64,000 bases of DNA from Streptomyces sp. XM4193 (GCF_023072595.1 NZ_JALLGK010000009.1:1-64000), one strand, 5' to 3'; shown: positions 24,810 to 33,570, counted from the stretch's first letter. A program made the numbers and translations. Notes: generated by a model from the letters alone, not told the origin.

Positions 24810-24923
24810 ACACACGCCGACCGAGCACCCCGACCCGCCGCCCCCGGCCCACGCGCCGCAACGGCGTCGCGCGGCCCAACCCCCACCCCGCACGGGGCGT
24901 CGACGATTTCCGTACCCCGCGGT

Positions 24924-24950
24924 TGAACGCCGCGGCTCCCGCGTGCGTAT
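24924..24950 (+). promoter_or_regulatory. ECF-type promoter before the sigma factor gene
   Basis: TGAAC (24924-24928), 17 bases, CGTAT (24946-24950). This fits the TGAAC-N16/18-CGT pattern of SigE/SigL-like ECF promoters and suggests autoregulation of the sigma/anti-sigma pair. Confidence 0.5.
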
Positions 24951-24989
24951 CCATCCGCGGGGGTACGCACACTTCAACTGGGGTTCCGC

Positions 24990-25529
24990 GTGAGCGAGGA
25001 TGCGGCCGTGGCTGACCGAACGTCGCAGGACGACGCCCTGATCCGGGCCCTCTACGAGGAGCACGCCGGGCCGCTGCTGACCTTCGTGCTCAGGTTGGTG
25101 GACGGCGACCGCCACCGGGCCGAGGACGTGGTGCAGGAGACGCTGCTGCGCGCCTGGCGCAACGCCGACCGACTGCGGGGCGCCACCGGTTCGATCCGGC
25201 CGTGGCTGGTCACGGTGGCCCGTCGCATCGTGATCGACGGCCACCGCAGCCGCCGGGCCAGACCGCGCGAGGTGGACGAGGCCCAGTTGGAGAGCGTCCC
25301 CGCGGCCGACGAGATCGACCGCGCGCTGCGGATGATGACGATCTCCGAGGCGCTGGGCGATCTGACCGACGCCCACCGGGAAGCGCTGGTCGAGACGTAC
25401 TTCAGGGGGCGTACGGTCAACGAGGCCGCACAGGTGCTGGGCATACCCGCCGGCACCGTGCGCTCGCGGGTGTACTACGCCTTGCGCTCGTTGAAGCTCT
25501 CGCTGGAGGAGAGAGGGGTGTCAGCATGA
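24990..25529 (+). CDS. ECF RNA polymerase sigma factor (SigL-like)
   Basis: 179 aa, regions 2 and 4 only. Region 2: IRALYEEHAGPLLTFVLRLV, RAEDVVQETLLRAWRN, IRPWLVTVARRIVIDGHRS (about residues 18-88). Region 4: LTDAHREALVETYFRGRTVNEAAQVLGIPAGTVRSRVYYALRSLK (about 125-172). It resembles M. tuberculosis SigL, controlled by a zinc-binding anti-sigma factor. The stop overlaps the anti-sigma ATG (ATGA), so the two are co-translated. Start GTG 24990. Confidence 0.93.
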   Translation: MSEDAAVADRTSQDDALIRALYEEHAGPLLTFVLRLVDGDRHRAEDVVQETLLRAWRNADRLRGATGSIRPWLVTVARRIVIDGHRSRRARPREVDEAQLESVPAADEIDRALRMMTISEALGDLTDAHREALVETYFRGRTVNEAAQVLGIPAGTVRSRVYYALRSLKLSLEERGVSA

Positions 25530-26347
25530 CCTCGCTCGCCCACCACCAGGACCACCACGACCACCACGACGTCGGGGCGTACGCCATCGGCGCGCTGGGT
25601 CCCGAGGAAGCCGAGCGCTTCGAGGCGCACCTCGCCGACTGCGGGCGCTGTGCCGCCGCGCTCGACGAACTCCTCGGCCTGGCCCCGCTGTTGGCCGAGT
25701 ACACCGAGACCGGCCGCGCCGCCGCCGACGCGCCCCCGGGAGTCACGGCCGCGCCGGACGACGCGGACGCCCGGCCGGACGCGGACGCCGTGCCCCGTTC
25801 CGCCGCCCCGGCCGGGCACCACGCCGAACCGGTACGGGCCGGGGAGGCGCTGCTGGAGAGCGTCCTCGCCCGGGCCGCAGCCGAGCGACGGCGGCGGGCC
25901 CGACGGCGGCTGGCGCTCGCGGTGCCCGCCGCCGCGGTGCTGGTCGCCGCCGCCCTCGGCGGAGCGGCGCTGCTGACCGGCCCGGACACGGGGGCCCCGC
26001 CCGATCCGCCCGATCCGATCCGTGCCGCCTACGACGCGGGGGAGAAGCACCACGGCAGCGCGCCCGGGAGCGACGTCGACGCCACCGTCTCGCTCACCGA
26101 GAAGCGGTGGGGCACTGAGATCGCGGTGCGGCTGACCGGCGTCACCGGTCCGCGCAGTTGCGGGCTGATCGCGGTCGGCCGGGACGGCGGCGAGCAGACC
26201 GTCACCACCTGGGCCGTCCCGGACACCGGCTACGGGCCGGGCAAGGAGGTCTACTACGTCGGCGGCTCCGCCTACGGTCCTGCCGACATCGACCACTTCG
26301 AGGTGCGCACGCTGGACGGCCAACGCCTCGTCACCGTCGACAAGTAG
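25526..26347 (+). CDS. membrane-bound zinc anti-sigma factor (RslA-like)
   Basis: 273 aa. The cytoplasmic N-terminus carries the zinc anti-sigma motif HLADCGRC (H-x3-C-x2-C) after a His-rich start; a long Pro/Ala/Asp linker follows, then one membrane helix (about residues 130-152, ALAVPAAAVLVAAALGG) and an external domain with TVSLTEKRWG and GPRSCGLIAVGRDGG, typical of this family. It would hold the ECF sigma factor inactive until a cell-envelope or redox signal releases zinc. ATG 25526 overlaps the sigma stop. Confidence 0.92.
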   Translation: MTSLAHHQDHHDHHDVGAYAIGALGPEEAERFEAHLADCGRCAAALDELLGLAPLLAEYTETGRAAADAPPGVTAAPDDADARPDADAVPRSAAPAGHHAEPVRAGEALLESVLARAAAERRRRARRRLALAVPAAAVLVAAALGGAALLTGPDTGAPPDPPDPIRAAYDAGEKHHGSAPGSDVDATVSLTEKRWGTEIAVRLTGVTGPRSCGLIAVGRDGGEQTVTTWAVPDTGYGPGKEVYYVGGSAYGPADIDHFEVRTLDGQRLVTVDK

Positions 26348-26476
26348 CCGCCCCGCCCCGCCGCCGCGAGCACCACCGCGACGTGCGCCGACGCCCCGTG
26401 TGCGGGGTCCGGGAGCGACCCGTGCGAGGTGTACGGTTGACGGCTGCCCTGGACTGAGCAGAAGGGGGCCCTTGCG

Positions 26477-29026
26477 TTGGAAACGCAGGACGCAGGCGTA
26501 CGCGACCGGGAGATCCACCGGGAGCAGATCCATCTGGACACCGTCTACCGGCGGCTGGAGGAGAAGATCGGCGAAGCCGAGTTCCTCCGGGACGACGCGG
26601 TGCGCGGCGGGCAGGTCGGTACACCCGGCTCGCTCGCCGAACGCGACGCCCAGGTGTTCCGTGCGGGCGCCCATCTGCACCGGCTGAACAGCGAGTTCGA
26701 GGACTTCCTCTTCGGACGGATCGACCTGCTCACCGGCAAGGACGGCCGCCGAGGAGCCGACGGCGCGTACACCTCCGTGGAGCCGGCCGAGGGCGCGGTG
26801 CGGCCGGACAACACCGCCGACATCGCCGAGACCCTGCACATCGGGCGCCTGGGCGTGCTGGACGCCGAGTACAGCCCGCTGGTCATCGACTGGCGCGCGC
26901 CGGCCGCCGCGCCGTTCTACCGCGCGACGCCGGTCGCACCCGGGCGGGTGGTGCGCCGCCGCGTCATCCGTTCGAAGGGCCGCCGGGTGCTCGGCGTCGA
27001 GGACGACCTGCTGCGGCCCGAGCTGACCGCGCGCCTGGACGGCGAGGAGCTGGCCGTCACCGGCGACGGTGCGCTGATGGCGGCGCTCGGCCAGGCCCGT
27101 ACGCACTCGATGCGCGACATCGTCGCCTCCATCCAGGCCGAGCAGGACACCGTCATCCGTGCCCCCGCAGCCTCGGTCACCCTGGTCGAGGGCGGCCCGG
27201 GGACGGGCAAGACCGCCGTGGCGCTGCACCGTGCCGCGTACCTCCTCTACCAGGACCGGCGCCGCTACGCCGGCGGCATCCTGGTGGTGAGCCCGACACC
27301 GCTGCTCGTCTCGTACACCGAGGGGGTGCTGCCCTCGCTCGGCGAGGAGGGCCAGGTCGCCATCCGCGCGGTGGGGTCCCTGGTCGACGGCGTCGAGGCC
27401 AACGCCTTCGACTCCCCGGCCGTCGCCCGGATCAAGGGTTCGGCCCGCATGGTCAAGGTGCTGCGCAGGGCCGCGCGCGGCGCGTTGGCACGGGCCGCGA
27501 GGTCCGCGCCGCCGACGCTGCGGGTGGTCGCCTTCGGCCGCCGGGTGGAGCTGCCGGAGCAGGAGCTGGCGGACATCCGGCAGGCGGTGCTCGGCGGCAC
27601 CGCCCCGGTGAACCTGCTCCGGCCGCGCGCCAGACGTCTGCTGCTGGACGCGCTGTGGGCCAAGGCGGGCGGCACCCGGCACTACGACGACCCCGAACTC
27701 GCCGCCGAGGCCCGCGAGGCGTTCGACGAGGACATCAGCGAGGAGGACGACTTCCTCGACTTCCTGACCGCCTGGTGGCCGGAGATCGGCCCGCTCGACG
27801 TACTGACCTCGATGGGCGACCGGGACCGGCTGGCACGCTGGTCGCGGCGGCTGCTCCAGGGCCGCGAGGTGCGTGAACTCGCCGCCTCCTTCGCCCGGTT
27901 GGCATCCGCGGCGCAGCCCGAGGCGCCGTCCGAGGCAGAGCCCGAGCCGCCGTCCGGGCCGGGGGCCGGCACGTCCGAGTGGGCGCAGCCCGAGCTGCCG
28001 TCCGCCGACTCCGCCGCAGCCCCGCCTCCGGCCGCGTCCGACTCCGCCGCGTCCGACTCAGTCGCGCGCACCGCGGCCGGCCCCGTGCTGCCGCTCTCGG
28101 TCCACGACATCGCGCTGTGGGACGAGTTGCTCGGTCAGCTCGGGGTGCCCGCCGCGCCCAGGCGCCGGCGCGAGGTCGACCCGCTGGACCAGTTCACCGG
28201 CCTGGAGGAGGTCACCACGGCGGCGGACCGGGACCCGACCCGGCGGGACCGCTCGGGGCGGGACCGCGAGGAACGCGAACGCCAGAACTACGCCCACGTC
28301 ATCGTGGACGAGGCGCAGGACCTGACACCGATGCAGTGGCGGATGGTGGGGCGGCGCGGCCGGCAGGCGACCTGGACCGTGGTCGGCGACGCCGCGCAGT
28401 CCTCCTGGAGCGATCCGCAGGAGGCGGCGGTGGCGCGTGACGAGGCGCTGGGCGCCCGGCTGCGCAGCCGCTTCGAACTGACCGTCAACTACCGCAACCC
28501 CTCGGAGATCGCCGACCTCGCAGCACGGGTGCTGGCGCTGGCGATGCCCGGCGCGACCCCGCCGAGGGCGGTCCGCTCCACCGGTCTGGTGCCCCGCTTC
28601 GTAGCCGTCCCGCCCGCGGAGGCGGCACCGGCTGCGCCCGGCGAGGCGGCACCGGCTGCGGCTCCCGGGGCGGCGGCGCCCGCGGAAGCTGCGCTTGCGG
28701 CGGCGGTGCGGGTGGAGGCGCAGCGGCTGTTGGACGAGGTGGAGGGCACCGTCGGCGTCGTCGTGGCGATGTCCAGGCGTCGCCAAGCGGCGCAGTGGCT
28801 GGCCGGGCTGGGGGAGCGGGTCGTGGCGCTGGGCAGCCTGGAGGCGAAGGGCCTGGAGTACGACGCGACGCTCGTCCTCTCGCCGGCCGAGATCGCGGAC
28901 GAGTCGCCCGCCGGGCTGCGCGTGCTCTATGTGGCGCTCACCCGGGCGACCCAGCGGCTGACCGTGGTCTCGGGCGCCCGCGACCTCCCGGATGCGGCGG
29001 GCGTACCGGACCTGCTGCGGGACTGA
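26477..29026 (+). CDS. helD: HelD-type RNA polymerase recycling ATPase/helicase
   Basis: 849 aa UvrD-like superfamily 1 protein. A long N-terminal coiled arm (residues 1-120), then Walker A GGPGTGKT (about 239-246), Walker B VIVDEAQDL, VGDAAQSSW, and a C-terminal motor domain with EAKGLEYDAT and YVALTRATQ. HelD proteins push into the RNAP channels and free stalled or drug-bound polymerase. Two Ala/Pro/Glu-rich insertions (about 480-530 and 710-745) interrupt the motor domains and look disordered. Start TTG 26477 with GAAGGGGG 8 bases upstream. The antibiotic-resistance role (HelR) is known for some paralogues but not decidable here. Confidence 0.9.
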   Translation: METQDAGVRDREIHREQIHLDTVYRRLEEKIGEAEFLRDDAVRGGQVGTPGSLAERDAQVFRAGAHLHRLNSEFEDFLFGRIDLLTGKDGRRGADGAYTSVEPAEGAVRPDNTADIAETLHIGRLGVLDAEYSPLVIDWRAPAAAPFYRATPVAPGRVVRRRVIRSKGRRVLGVEDDLLRPELTARLDGEELAVTGDGALMAALGQARTHSMRDIVASIQAEQDTVIRAPAASVTLVEGGPGTGKTAVALHRAAYLLYQDRRRYAGGILVVSPTPLLVSYTEGVLPSLGEEGQVAIRAVGSLVDGVEANAFDSPAVARIKGSARMVKVLRRAARGALARAARSAPPTLRVVAFGRRVELPEQELADIRQAVLGGTAPVNLLRPRARRLLLDALWAKAGGTRHYDDPELAAEAREAFDEDISEEDDFLDFLTAWWPEIGPLDVLTSMGDRDRLARWSRRLLQGREVRELAASFARLASAAQPEAPSEAEPEPPSGPGAGTSEWAQPELPSADSAAAPPPAASDSAASDSVARTAAGPVLPLSVHDIALWDELLGQLGVPAAPRRRREVDPLDQFTGLEEVTTAADRDPTRRDRSGRDREERERQNYAHVIVDEAQDLTPMQWRMVGRRGRQATWTVVGDAAQSSWSDPQEAAVARDEALGARLRSRFELTVNYRNPSEIADLAARVLALAMPGATPPRAVRSTGLVPRFVAVPPAEAAPAAPGEAAPAAAPGAAAPAEAALAAAVRVEAQRLLDEVEGTVGVVVAMSRRRQAAQWLAGLGERVVALGSLEAKGLEYDATLVLSPAEIADESPAGLRVLYVALTRATQRLTVVSGARDLPDAAGVPDLLRD

Positions 29027-29094
29027 CGCGTCCGCAGCTGCCCCGCCACGACGGACGCCCGCACCCGCCCGTCGACAGACCGGTGTGCGGTACA

Positions 29095-29127
29095 CCGCGA
29101 TTCCCCTCCGTCGCAGGGGAATCGCGG
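29095..29127 (+). terminator. helD terminator
   Basis: Perfect 13-bp stem CCGCGATTCCCCT (29095-29107) / AGGGGAATCGCGG (29115-29127), 7-base loop, 70 bases after the helD stop. Confidence 0.8.
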
Positions 29128-29152
29128 TTGCGCTGTCTTTGTTAGCCTGGCT

Positions 29153-29291
29153 AGTGGCGTCGGCCCGATCCATGCCCCCGGGCCCAACCACAGTCGCTAC
29201 GAGCGACCACTTGCCGCGAGGCGAGCTGGCGGGTCGGCGCCACTGAGCTTCTTCCGCACGGCCGTTCGGCAGCATCCGAGCGGCCGTGCGG
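29153..29291 (+). ncRNA. candidate structured small RNA with terminator-like hairpin
   Basis: 29153-29167 can pair with 29230-29244 through 15 bp (two G-U), closing a 62-base interior that holds a GTCGCT/AGCGAC hairpin (29193-29207) and a CTTGCC/GGCGAG hairpin with a GCGA tetraloop (29210-29225). Immediately after comes an 11-bp hairpin CCGCACGGCCG (29254-29264) / CGGCCGTGCGG (29281-29291) with an inner TCGG/CCGA pairing. There is no open frame with a ribosome binding site. It lies between the helD terminator and the malic enzyme leader. I do not recognise a known RNA family. TAGCCT (29143-29148) could be a -10, but no good -35 is seen. Confidence 0.45.
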
Positions 29292-29591
29292 CACGAGCCG
29301 GGCCGCTCCGCACGAGCGAAGCCTGAGCCGCGGCCCTCCCGCCACTCCCTGCCCGCCGCCCCCGGCGCCTCCGAGCCGCCTGCACGGGCCGGTCCCTCCA
29401 GGCCCCGTCGACCGCTGTCATCCGGGCCCCGGGCGTCCCCACCCCGTGCCACCTGCCGAAACTCCATCCGGATGGTGGAAAAGAGTTTCCAAAATCCACA
29501 AGATCCGGTTACCCGGTACCCATCGGTAGGTGCGACTATTCGGGAGCACGCGCGATATTGCGATTTTCAGGCACAGCGGAGGACACCGACC
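29292..29591 (+). other. malic enzyme leader with inverted repeat
   Basis: 300 bases. The last 130 are AT-rich for this genome and presumably contain the promoter. TGGAAA (29476-29481) / TTTCCA (29486-29491) is a perfect inverted repeat with a 4-base spacer, a possible operator. No gene found. Confidence 0.45.
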
Positions 29592-31016
29592 ATGGCTACG
29601 GCGCCCAGCGTCTCCTATTCAATGACCGTCCGGCTCGAACTCCCCGCCGGTGGCAGCGCGGTCAGTCAGATCACGACGGTCGTGGAGTCCGCCGGCGGCC
29701 ATGTCACGGGCCTGGACGTCACCGCCTCCGGCCATGAGCGGTTCCGCATCGACGTCACCATCGCGGCGACCTCGACCGACCACGCCTCGGCGATCGTCGC
29801 CCGGCTCGGCGAGATCGAGGGCGTCACACTCGGGAAGGTCTCCGACCGTACGTTCCTGATGCACCTGGGCGGCAAGATCGAGATGTCGTCCAAACACCCG
29901 ATTCGCAACCGTGACGACCTCTCCATGGTCTACACGCCCGGCGTCGCCCGGGTCTGCACCCAGATCGCCGAGCACCCCGAGGACGCCCGGCGGCTGACCA
30001 TCAAGCGCAACAGCGTCGCCGTCGTCACCGACGGTTCGGCGGTGCTCGGCCTCGGCAACATCGGCCCGATGGCCGCGCTTCCGGTGATGGAGGGCAAGGC
30101 CGCCCTCTTCAAGCGCTTCGCCGGCATCGACGCCTGGCCGATCTGCCTGGACACCCAGGACGCCGACGCGATCGTGGAGATCGTCAAGGCCATCGCGCCC
30201 GGCTTCGCCGGCATCAACCTGGAGGACATCTCCGCACCCCGCTGCTTCGAGATCGAGGCACGGCTGCGCGAGGCGCTGGACATCCCGGTCTTCCACGACG
30301 ACCAGCACGGCACGGCCATCGTCGTTCTCTCCGCGCTCTACAACGCGCTGCGCGTCGTCGGCAAGGAGATCTCGGACGTACGGGTCGTCATGTCCGGTGC
30401 GGGCGCGGCCGGTACGGCGATCCTCAAGCTGCTGCTCGCGGCCGGCGTCAAGCACGCGGTGGTCGCCGACATCCACGGTGTGGTGCACTCCGAGCGCGAG
30501 GACCTCCAGGGCGTCGACAGCGGTTCGGTGCTGCGCTGGATCGCCGACCACACCAACCCCGACGGGGTGCGCGGCACCCTGAAGGAGGCCGTGGTCGGCG
30601 CGGACGTCTTCATCGGCGTCTCCGCCCCGAACGTGCTGGACGCCCACGACGTGGCCGCGATGGCGGAGGGCGCGATCGTCTTCGCGCTCGCCAACCCCGA
30701 CCCGGAGGTCGACCCGGCCGACGCCCGGCAGACCGCCGCGGTGGTCGCCACCGGTCGCTCCGACTTCCCGAACCAGATCAACAACGTGCTGGTCTTCCCC
30801 GGTGTCTTCCGCGGCCTGCTGGACGCGCAGTCCCGCACCGTCAACGACTCGATGATGCTGGCCGCGGCACGGGCGCTGGCCGACGTCGTGGGCGAGGACG
30901 AGCTCAACGCCAACTACGTCATCCCCAGCGTCTTCAACGAGAAGGTCTCGGGCGCGGTCGCCGACGCCGTGCGGGAGGCCGCCAGGGCCGCTCAGGAGGC
31001 GCAGCCCGCCGGTTGA
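29592..31016 (+). CDS. NAD-dependent malic enzyme with N-terminal ACT domain
   Basis: 474 aa. Residues 1-95 form an ACT domain (YSMTVRLELPAGGSAVSQI, GHVTGLDVTASGHERFRIDV), an amino-acid-sensing module. The malic enzyme part has YTPGVARVC, the catalytic region VAVVTDGSAVLGLGNIGP, KAALFKRFAGIDAWPI, EDISAPRCFEIE with the metal ligands, DDQHGTAIV, and the NAD-binding GAGAAGTAI. Oxidative decarboxylation of malate gives pyruvate for gluconeogenic or lipid metabolism. Start ATG 29592 with GGAGGA upstream. The S. coelicolor neighbour of hupA is the same kind of enzyme (recalled). Confidence 0.94.
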   Translation: MATAPSVSYSMTVRLELPAGGSAVSQITTVVESAGGHVTGLDVTASGHERFRIDVTIAATSTDHASAIVARLGEIEGVTLGKVSDRTFLMHLGGKIEMSSKHPIRNRDDLSMVYTPGVARVCTQIAEHPEDARRLTIKRNSVAVVTDGSAVLGLGNIGPMAALPVMEGKAALFKRFAGIDAWPICLDTQDADAIVEIVKAIAPGFAGINLEDISAPRCFEIEARLREALDIPVFHDDQHGTAIVVLSALYNALRVVGKEISDVRVVMSGAGAAGTAILKLLLAAGVKHAVVADIHGVVHSEREDLQGVDSGSVLRWIADHTNPDGVRGTLKEAVVGADVFIGVSAPNVLDAHDVAAMAEGAIVFALANPDPEVDPADARQTAAVVATGRSDFPNQINNVLVFPGVFRGLLDAQSRTVNDSMMLAAARALADVVGEDELNANYVIPSVFNEKVSGAVADAVREAARAAQEAQPAG

Positions 31017-31110
31017 GCAGCACCGCGGCGCAGCCGGCGGGCGGCCCCGGGAACGGTCCCGACCGCGGCCCGGGCCGCCGGCCGGCCCTTCCGCACGCTC
31101 CGGCACGCCC

Positions 31111-31139
31111 TCCCGCACCGGTCCGGAACCGGTGCGGGA
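31111..31139 (+). terminator. malic enzyme terminator
   Basis: 12-bp perfect stem 31111-31122 / 31128-31139 (core CCGCACCGGT) with a 5-base loop, about 95 bases after the stop. Confidence 0.75.
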
Positions 31140-31233
31140 CGGGCTGTGCAAGCGATTTCTGTGGCCACCGCCATATTTCCCTGCGGCGCGTCGCCGGAAC
31201 GGCTGCGCCCGGGCGCACCTAGTGTTACGCCAG

Positions 31234-31253
31234 ACGTGTCGGACTCGACACGT
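31234..31253 (+). promoter_or_regulatory. inverted repeat in the hupA leader
   Basis: ACGTGTCG (31234-31241), GACT, CGACACGT (31246-31253): perfect 8-bp arms. A possible -10, TAGTGT (31220-31225), lies just upstream, so the repeat would start near +1: an operator or a 5' RNA hairpin. The remaining hupA upstream region up to 31470 has no gene. Confidence 0.45.
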
Positions 31254-31470
31254 TGGACAGAGCGTACGGAGCGTCACCCCAGCGGGAGCCGCCCCTTTCC
31301 GCCAGAAGCGGCAGGGCAGCGGATTGGCTTTCCCCCCACTGGTAGGGGCAGGATGCGTGCGGGCGCGAGGGTCGCCAGACCCGACCCGGGTCCAGTGGCT
31401 GTCAGAGGCCCCTGGCAGCATCGGCTTCGATCTCACGCCTCATCGGCAAGAAGAACACGGGAGTAACAGA

Positions 31471-31752
31471 ATGAACCGCAGTGAGCTGGTCGCCGCCCTG
31501 GCAGACCGCGCCGAGGTGACCCGCAAGGACGCCGACGCCGTGCTGGCCGCCTTCGCCGAGACCGTTGGCGAGATTGTCGCCAAGGGCGACGAGAAGGTCA
31601 CCATCCCGGGTTTCCTGACCTTCGAGCGCACTCACCGTGCCGCTCGGACCGCGCGTAACCCGCAGACCGGCGACCCGATCCAGATCCCGGCCGGCTACAG
31701 CGTCAAGGTCTCGGCGGGCTCGAAGCTCAAGGAAGCCGCCAAGGGCAAGTAA
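31471..31752 (+). CDS. hupA: HU-family nucleoid protein HupA
   Basis: 93 aa, standard HU length without the Lys-rich tail of HupS. Starts MNRSELVAALADRA; the DNA-bending beta-arm region RAARTARNPQTGDPIQIPAGY is intact and the C-terminus is SAGSKLKEAAKGK. Binds and bends DNA as a dimer. Start ATG 31471 with GGGAG upstream. It has a long 5' leader with an inverted repeat and a very strong terminator, as expected for a highly expressed single gene. Confidence 0.96.
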   Translation: MNRSELVAALADRAEVTRKDADAVLAAFAETVGEIVAKGDEKVTIPGFLTFERTHRAARTARNPQTGDPIQIPAGYSVKVSAGSKLKEAAKGK

Positions 31753-31803
31753 CGCCCACCGGCCCGTCAGCGGGCCGCCGCCCCGGTTCGCCGGGGCTCC
31801 GCA

Positions 31804-31859
31804 GTACACCGCAGGGGTGGTTGTCCGGAGAGATCCGGACAACCACCCCTGCGGTGTAC
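31804..31859. terminator. 26-bp perfect palindromic terminator between convergent genes
   Basis: Left arm 31804-31829 (begins GTACACCGCAGGGG) and right arm 31834-31859 are perfectly complementary over 26 bp with a GAGA tetraloop. It sits between hupA and the convergent HAD gene and can act both ways. Confidence 0.88.
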
Positions 31860-31921
31860 CCGGCCCGGCCCGACGACCACCGGGCGCCCGCTGCCGCACC
31901 AAGCCCAACGGCTCCGCCGGG

Positions 31922-32560
31922 TCAGTCGAGGGCGAAGTGCAGCGCGACCTGCCGCAGCGAGCCCACCACCGTCGTACGGTCGCCCGCGACGATGCCCGGC
32001 ACCGTGGGCACCGCCAGCACGCGGCAGCCGGCCGCCAGCGCCGCCCGTACGCCGACCGGGGTGTCCTCCACGGCCAGGCAGCGTCCGGGCGCCGCTCCGA
32101 GCAGCCGGCAGGCGGCGAGGTAGGGGTCCGGGTGCGGTTTGCCCCGTGCGGTCTCGCCGTTGGCCACCGAGAGCGCGAACCGCGAGGCGCCGAGGGTGTG
32201 GAGCACCCGGTCGGTCACCTCGCGTTCGGAGGCGGTGACCAGGGCGATCGGAACGCCGAGCGCCGCGGCCCGGTCGAGGAGTTCCGCGGCGCCGGGTTTG
32301 AGCCGCACGCCGGTCGACACCCGTGCGGTGAACCCGTGGTGCAGACGTTCCGCCACGGCGTCGGCGGGGCGGCGGGCCCGGCCGGCGAGCAGCCGGGCCG
32401 CGCTTTCCAGCGGCAGCCCCGCGAACTCCCGCACCACCGCCGGGTCGTGCGGTTGGCCGTACTCGCGCAGCAGCCCGCTCACCGTCTCCAGCCAGGAGTC
32501 CTCGGTGTCGACGAGGGTGCCGTCCATGTCGCACAGCAGGGCGTCGGGAGGGGTGGGCAT
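31922..32560 (-). CDS. HAD-superfamily phosphatase (beta-phosphoglucomutase-like)
   Basis: 212 aa. Motif I DMDGTLVDTE (Asp nucleophile and Asp acid), motif II LVTASE, motif III Lys in ARGKPHPDPY, motif IV VEDTPVGVRAA. The helical cap between residues 20 and 85 places it in subfamily I with phosphoglycolate phosphatase and beta-PGM. The substrate is not predictable. Start ATG 32560. Confidence 0.92.
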   Translation of the reverse strand: MPTPPDALLCDMDGTLVDTEDSWLETVSGLLREYGQPHDPAVVREFAGLPLESAARLLAGRARRPADAVAERLHHGFTARVSTGVRLKPGAAELLDRAAALGVPIALVTASEREVTDRVLHTLGASRFALSVANGETARGKPHPDPYLAACRLLGAAPGRCLAVEDTPVGVRAALAAGCRVLAVPTVPGIVAGDRTTVVGSLRQVALHFALD

Positions 32561-32713
32561 GGGCGCTCGCTCTTCTCTCTGCGCCTGTCGGTGCCGTCTG
32601 GCGCCCGGCGCGGTGATCTGCGCACACGCTGGTGTGCCGTCCGGCGGTCTCGGGGCGGTCTTCCGGGCCGGCGGTCCGGGCCTGCGGTGCCCGACGGGCC
32701 GAACCGGCGGTGG

Positions 32714-33454
32714 TCAGTCGCGCCCGAGGCGGGCCAGTGGGTTCGCCCGGGTGGAGTTGCGCACCGTGAAGACCACCGACCCCGGCCGGTAGCGGTCGTC
32801 GGAGCTCTCCACCGGACGTCCCTCCGGCGTCGTCGTGGTGCGCCGCACGCGCAGCAGCGGGCTGCCGCGCCGCACTCCCAGACGCTGCGAGTCGACGGTA
32901 CCGGCCGCGACCGCGTCGATGTGGTGCTCGCCGTGCGCGAAGACCAGGCCCGTGTCGTCGTACAGCGCCTGGGTGACGGACTCGCAGTCGCCCGGCAGCC
33001 GCTGCACGGCGTCGGCGATCCAGCCCGCGTACACGGTCCGCTCCAGCAGGACCGGCTCGCCGTCCAGGGTGCGCACCCGCAGCACCCGCAGCACCTGGGC
33101 CTGCGGGGCCAGTTGGAGGAGCGCGGCCTCCTCGCCCCGGGCCGGGCAGCGGACGGACTCCAGCACCCGGCCGCCCGGGGCGTGGCCGCCGGCCCGTGCC
33201 CACTGGGCGAAGCTGCGCAGTTCGGCGAAGGACTGGCTGGGGGCGGTGGAGAGCACGACGCGGCGGGCGCCCTGCCGCGAGCCGATCATCCCCTCCGCCT
33301 GGAGCGCGCTCACCGCCTGCCGAACGGTCCCCCTGGAGACGCCGTGGCGCTCGGCGAGTTCGGCCTCCGAGGGCAGTGCGCCGCCCACCGGGTGGCGACC
33401 GTCCGCGATGGCCTCGCGCAGCGCTTCTGCGATCTGCTCATGCCTCCGGGTCAA
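32714..33454 (-). CDS. GntR/HutC-type transcriptional regulator
   Basis: 246 aa. N-terminal GntR winged helix (residues 1-70, HEQIAEALREAIADGRHPVGGALPSEAELAERHGVSRGTVRQAVSAL) and C-terminal UTRA ligand domain (about 90-235, with FGEHHIDA-like AHGEHHIDAVAA and GSPLLRVRRT). Start is TTG 33454, because AAGGAG lies 5 bases upstream and the family begins TRRHEQIAE; an ATG at 33508 would add 18 residues. Effector unknown, usually a sugar phosphate or small acid. Confidence 0.9.
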   Translation of the reverse strand: MTRRHEQIAEALREAIADGRHPVGGALPSEAELAERHGVSRGTVRQAVSALQAEGMIGSRQGARRVVLSTAPSQSFAELRSFAQWARAGGHAPGGRVLESVRCPARGEEAALLQLAPQAQVLRVLRVRTLDGEPVLLERTVYAGWIADAVQRLPGDCESVTQALYDDTGLVFAHGEHHIDAVAAGTVDSQRLGVRRGSPLLRVRRTTTTPEGRPVESSDDRYRPGSVVFTVRNSTRANPLARLGRD

Positions 33455-33570
33455 CAGGGCTCCTTGGCTTGTCGCGTGGCGTGGCCGGTGGTGCCCCGAT
33501 GATGTCATCGCGGCCCGGCGGCGTGGGTGGGCGTGCCCGGCCGCGGCGAGTGGTGCGCCCGGATGTGCGG

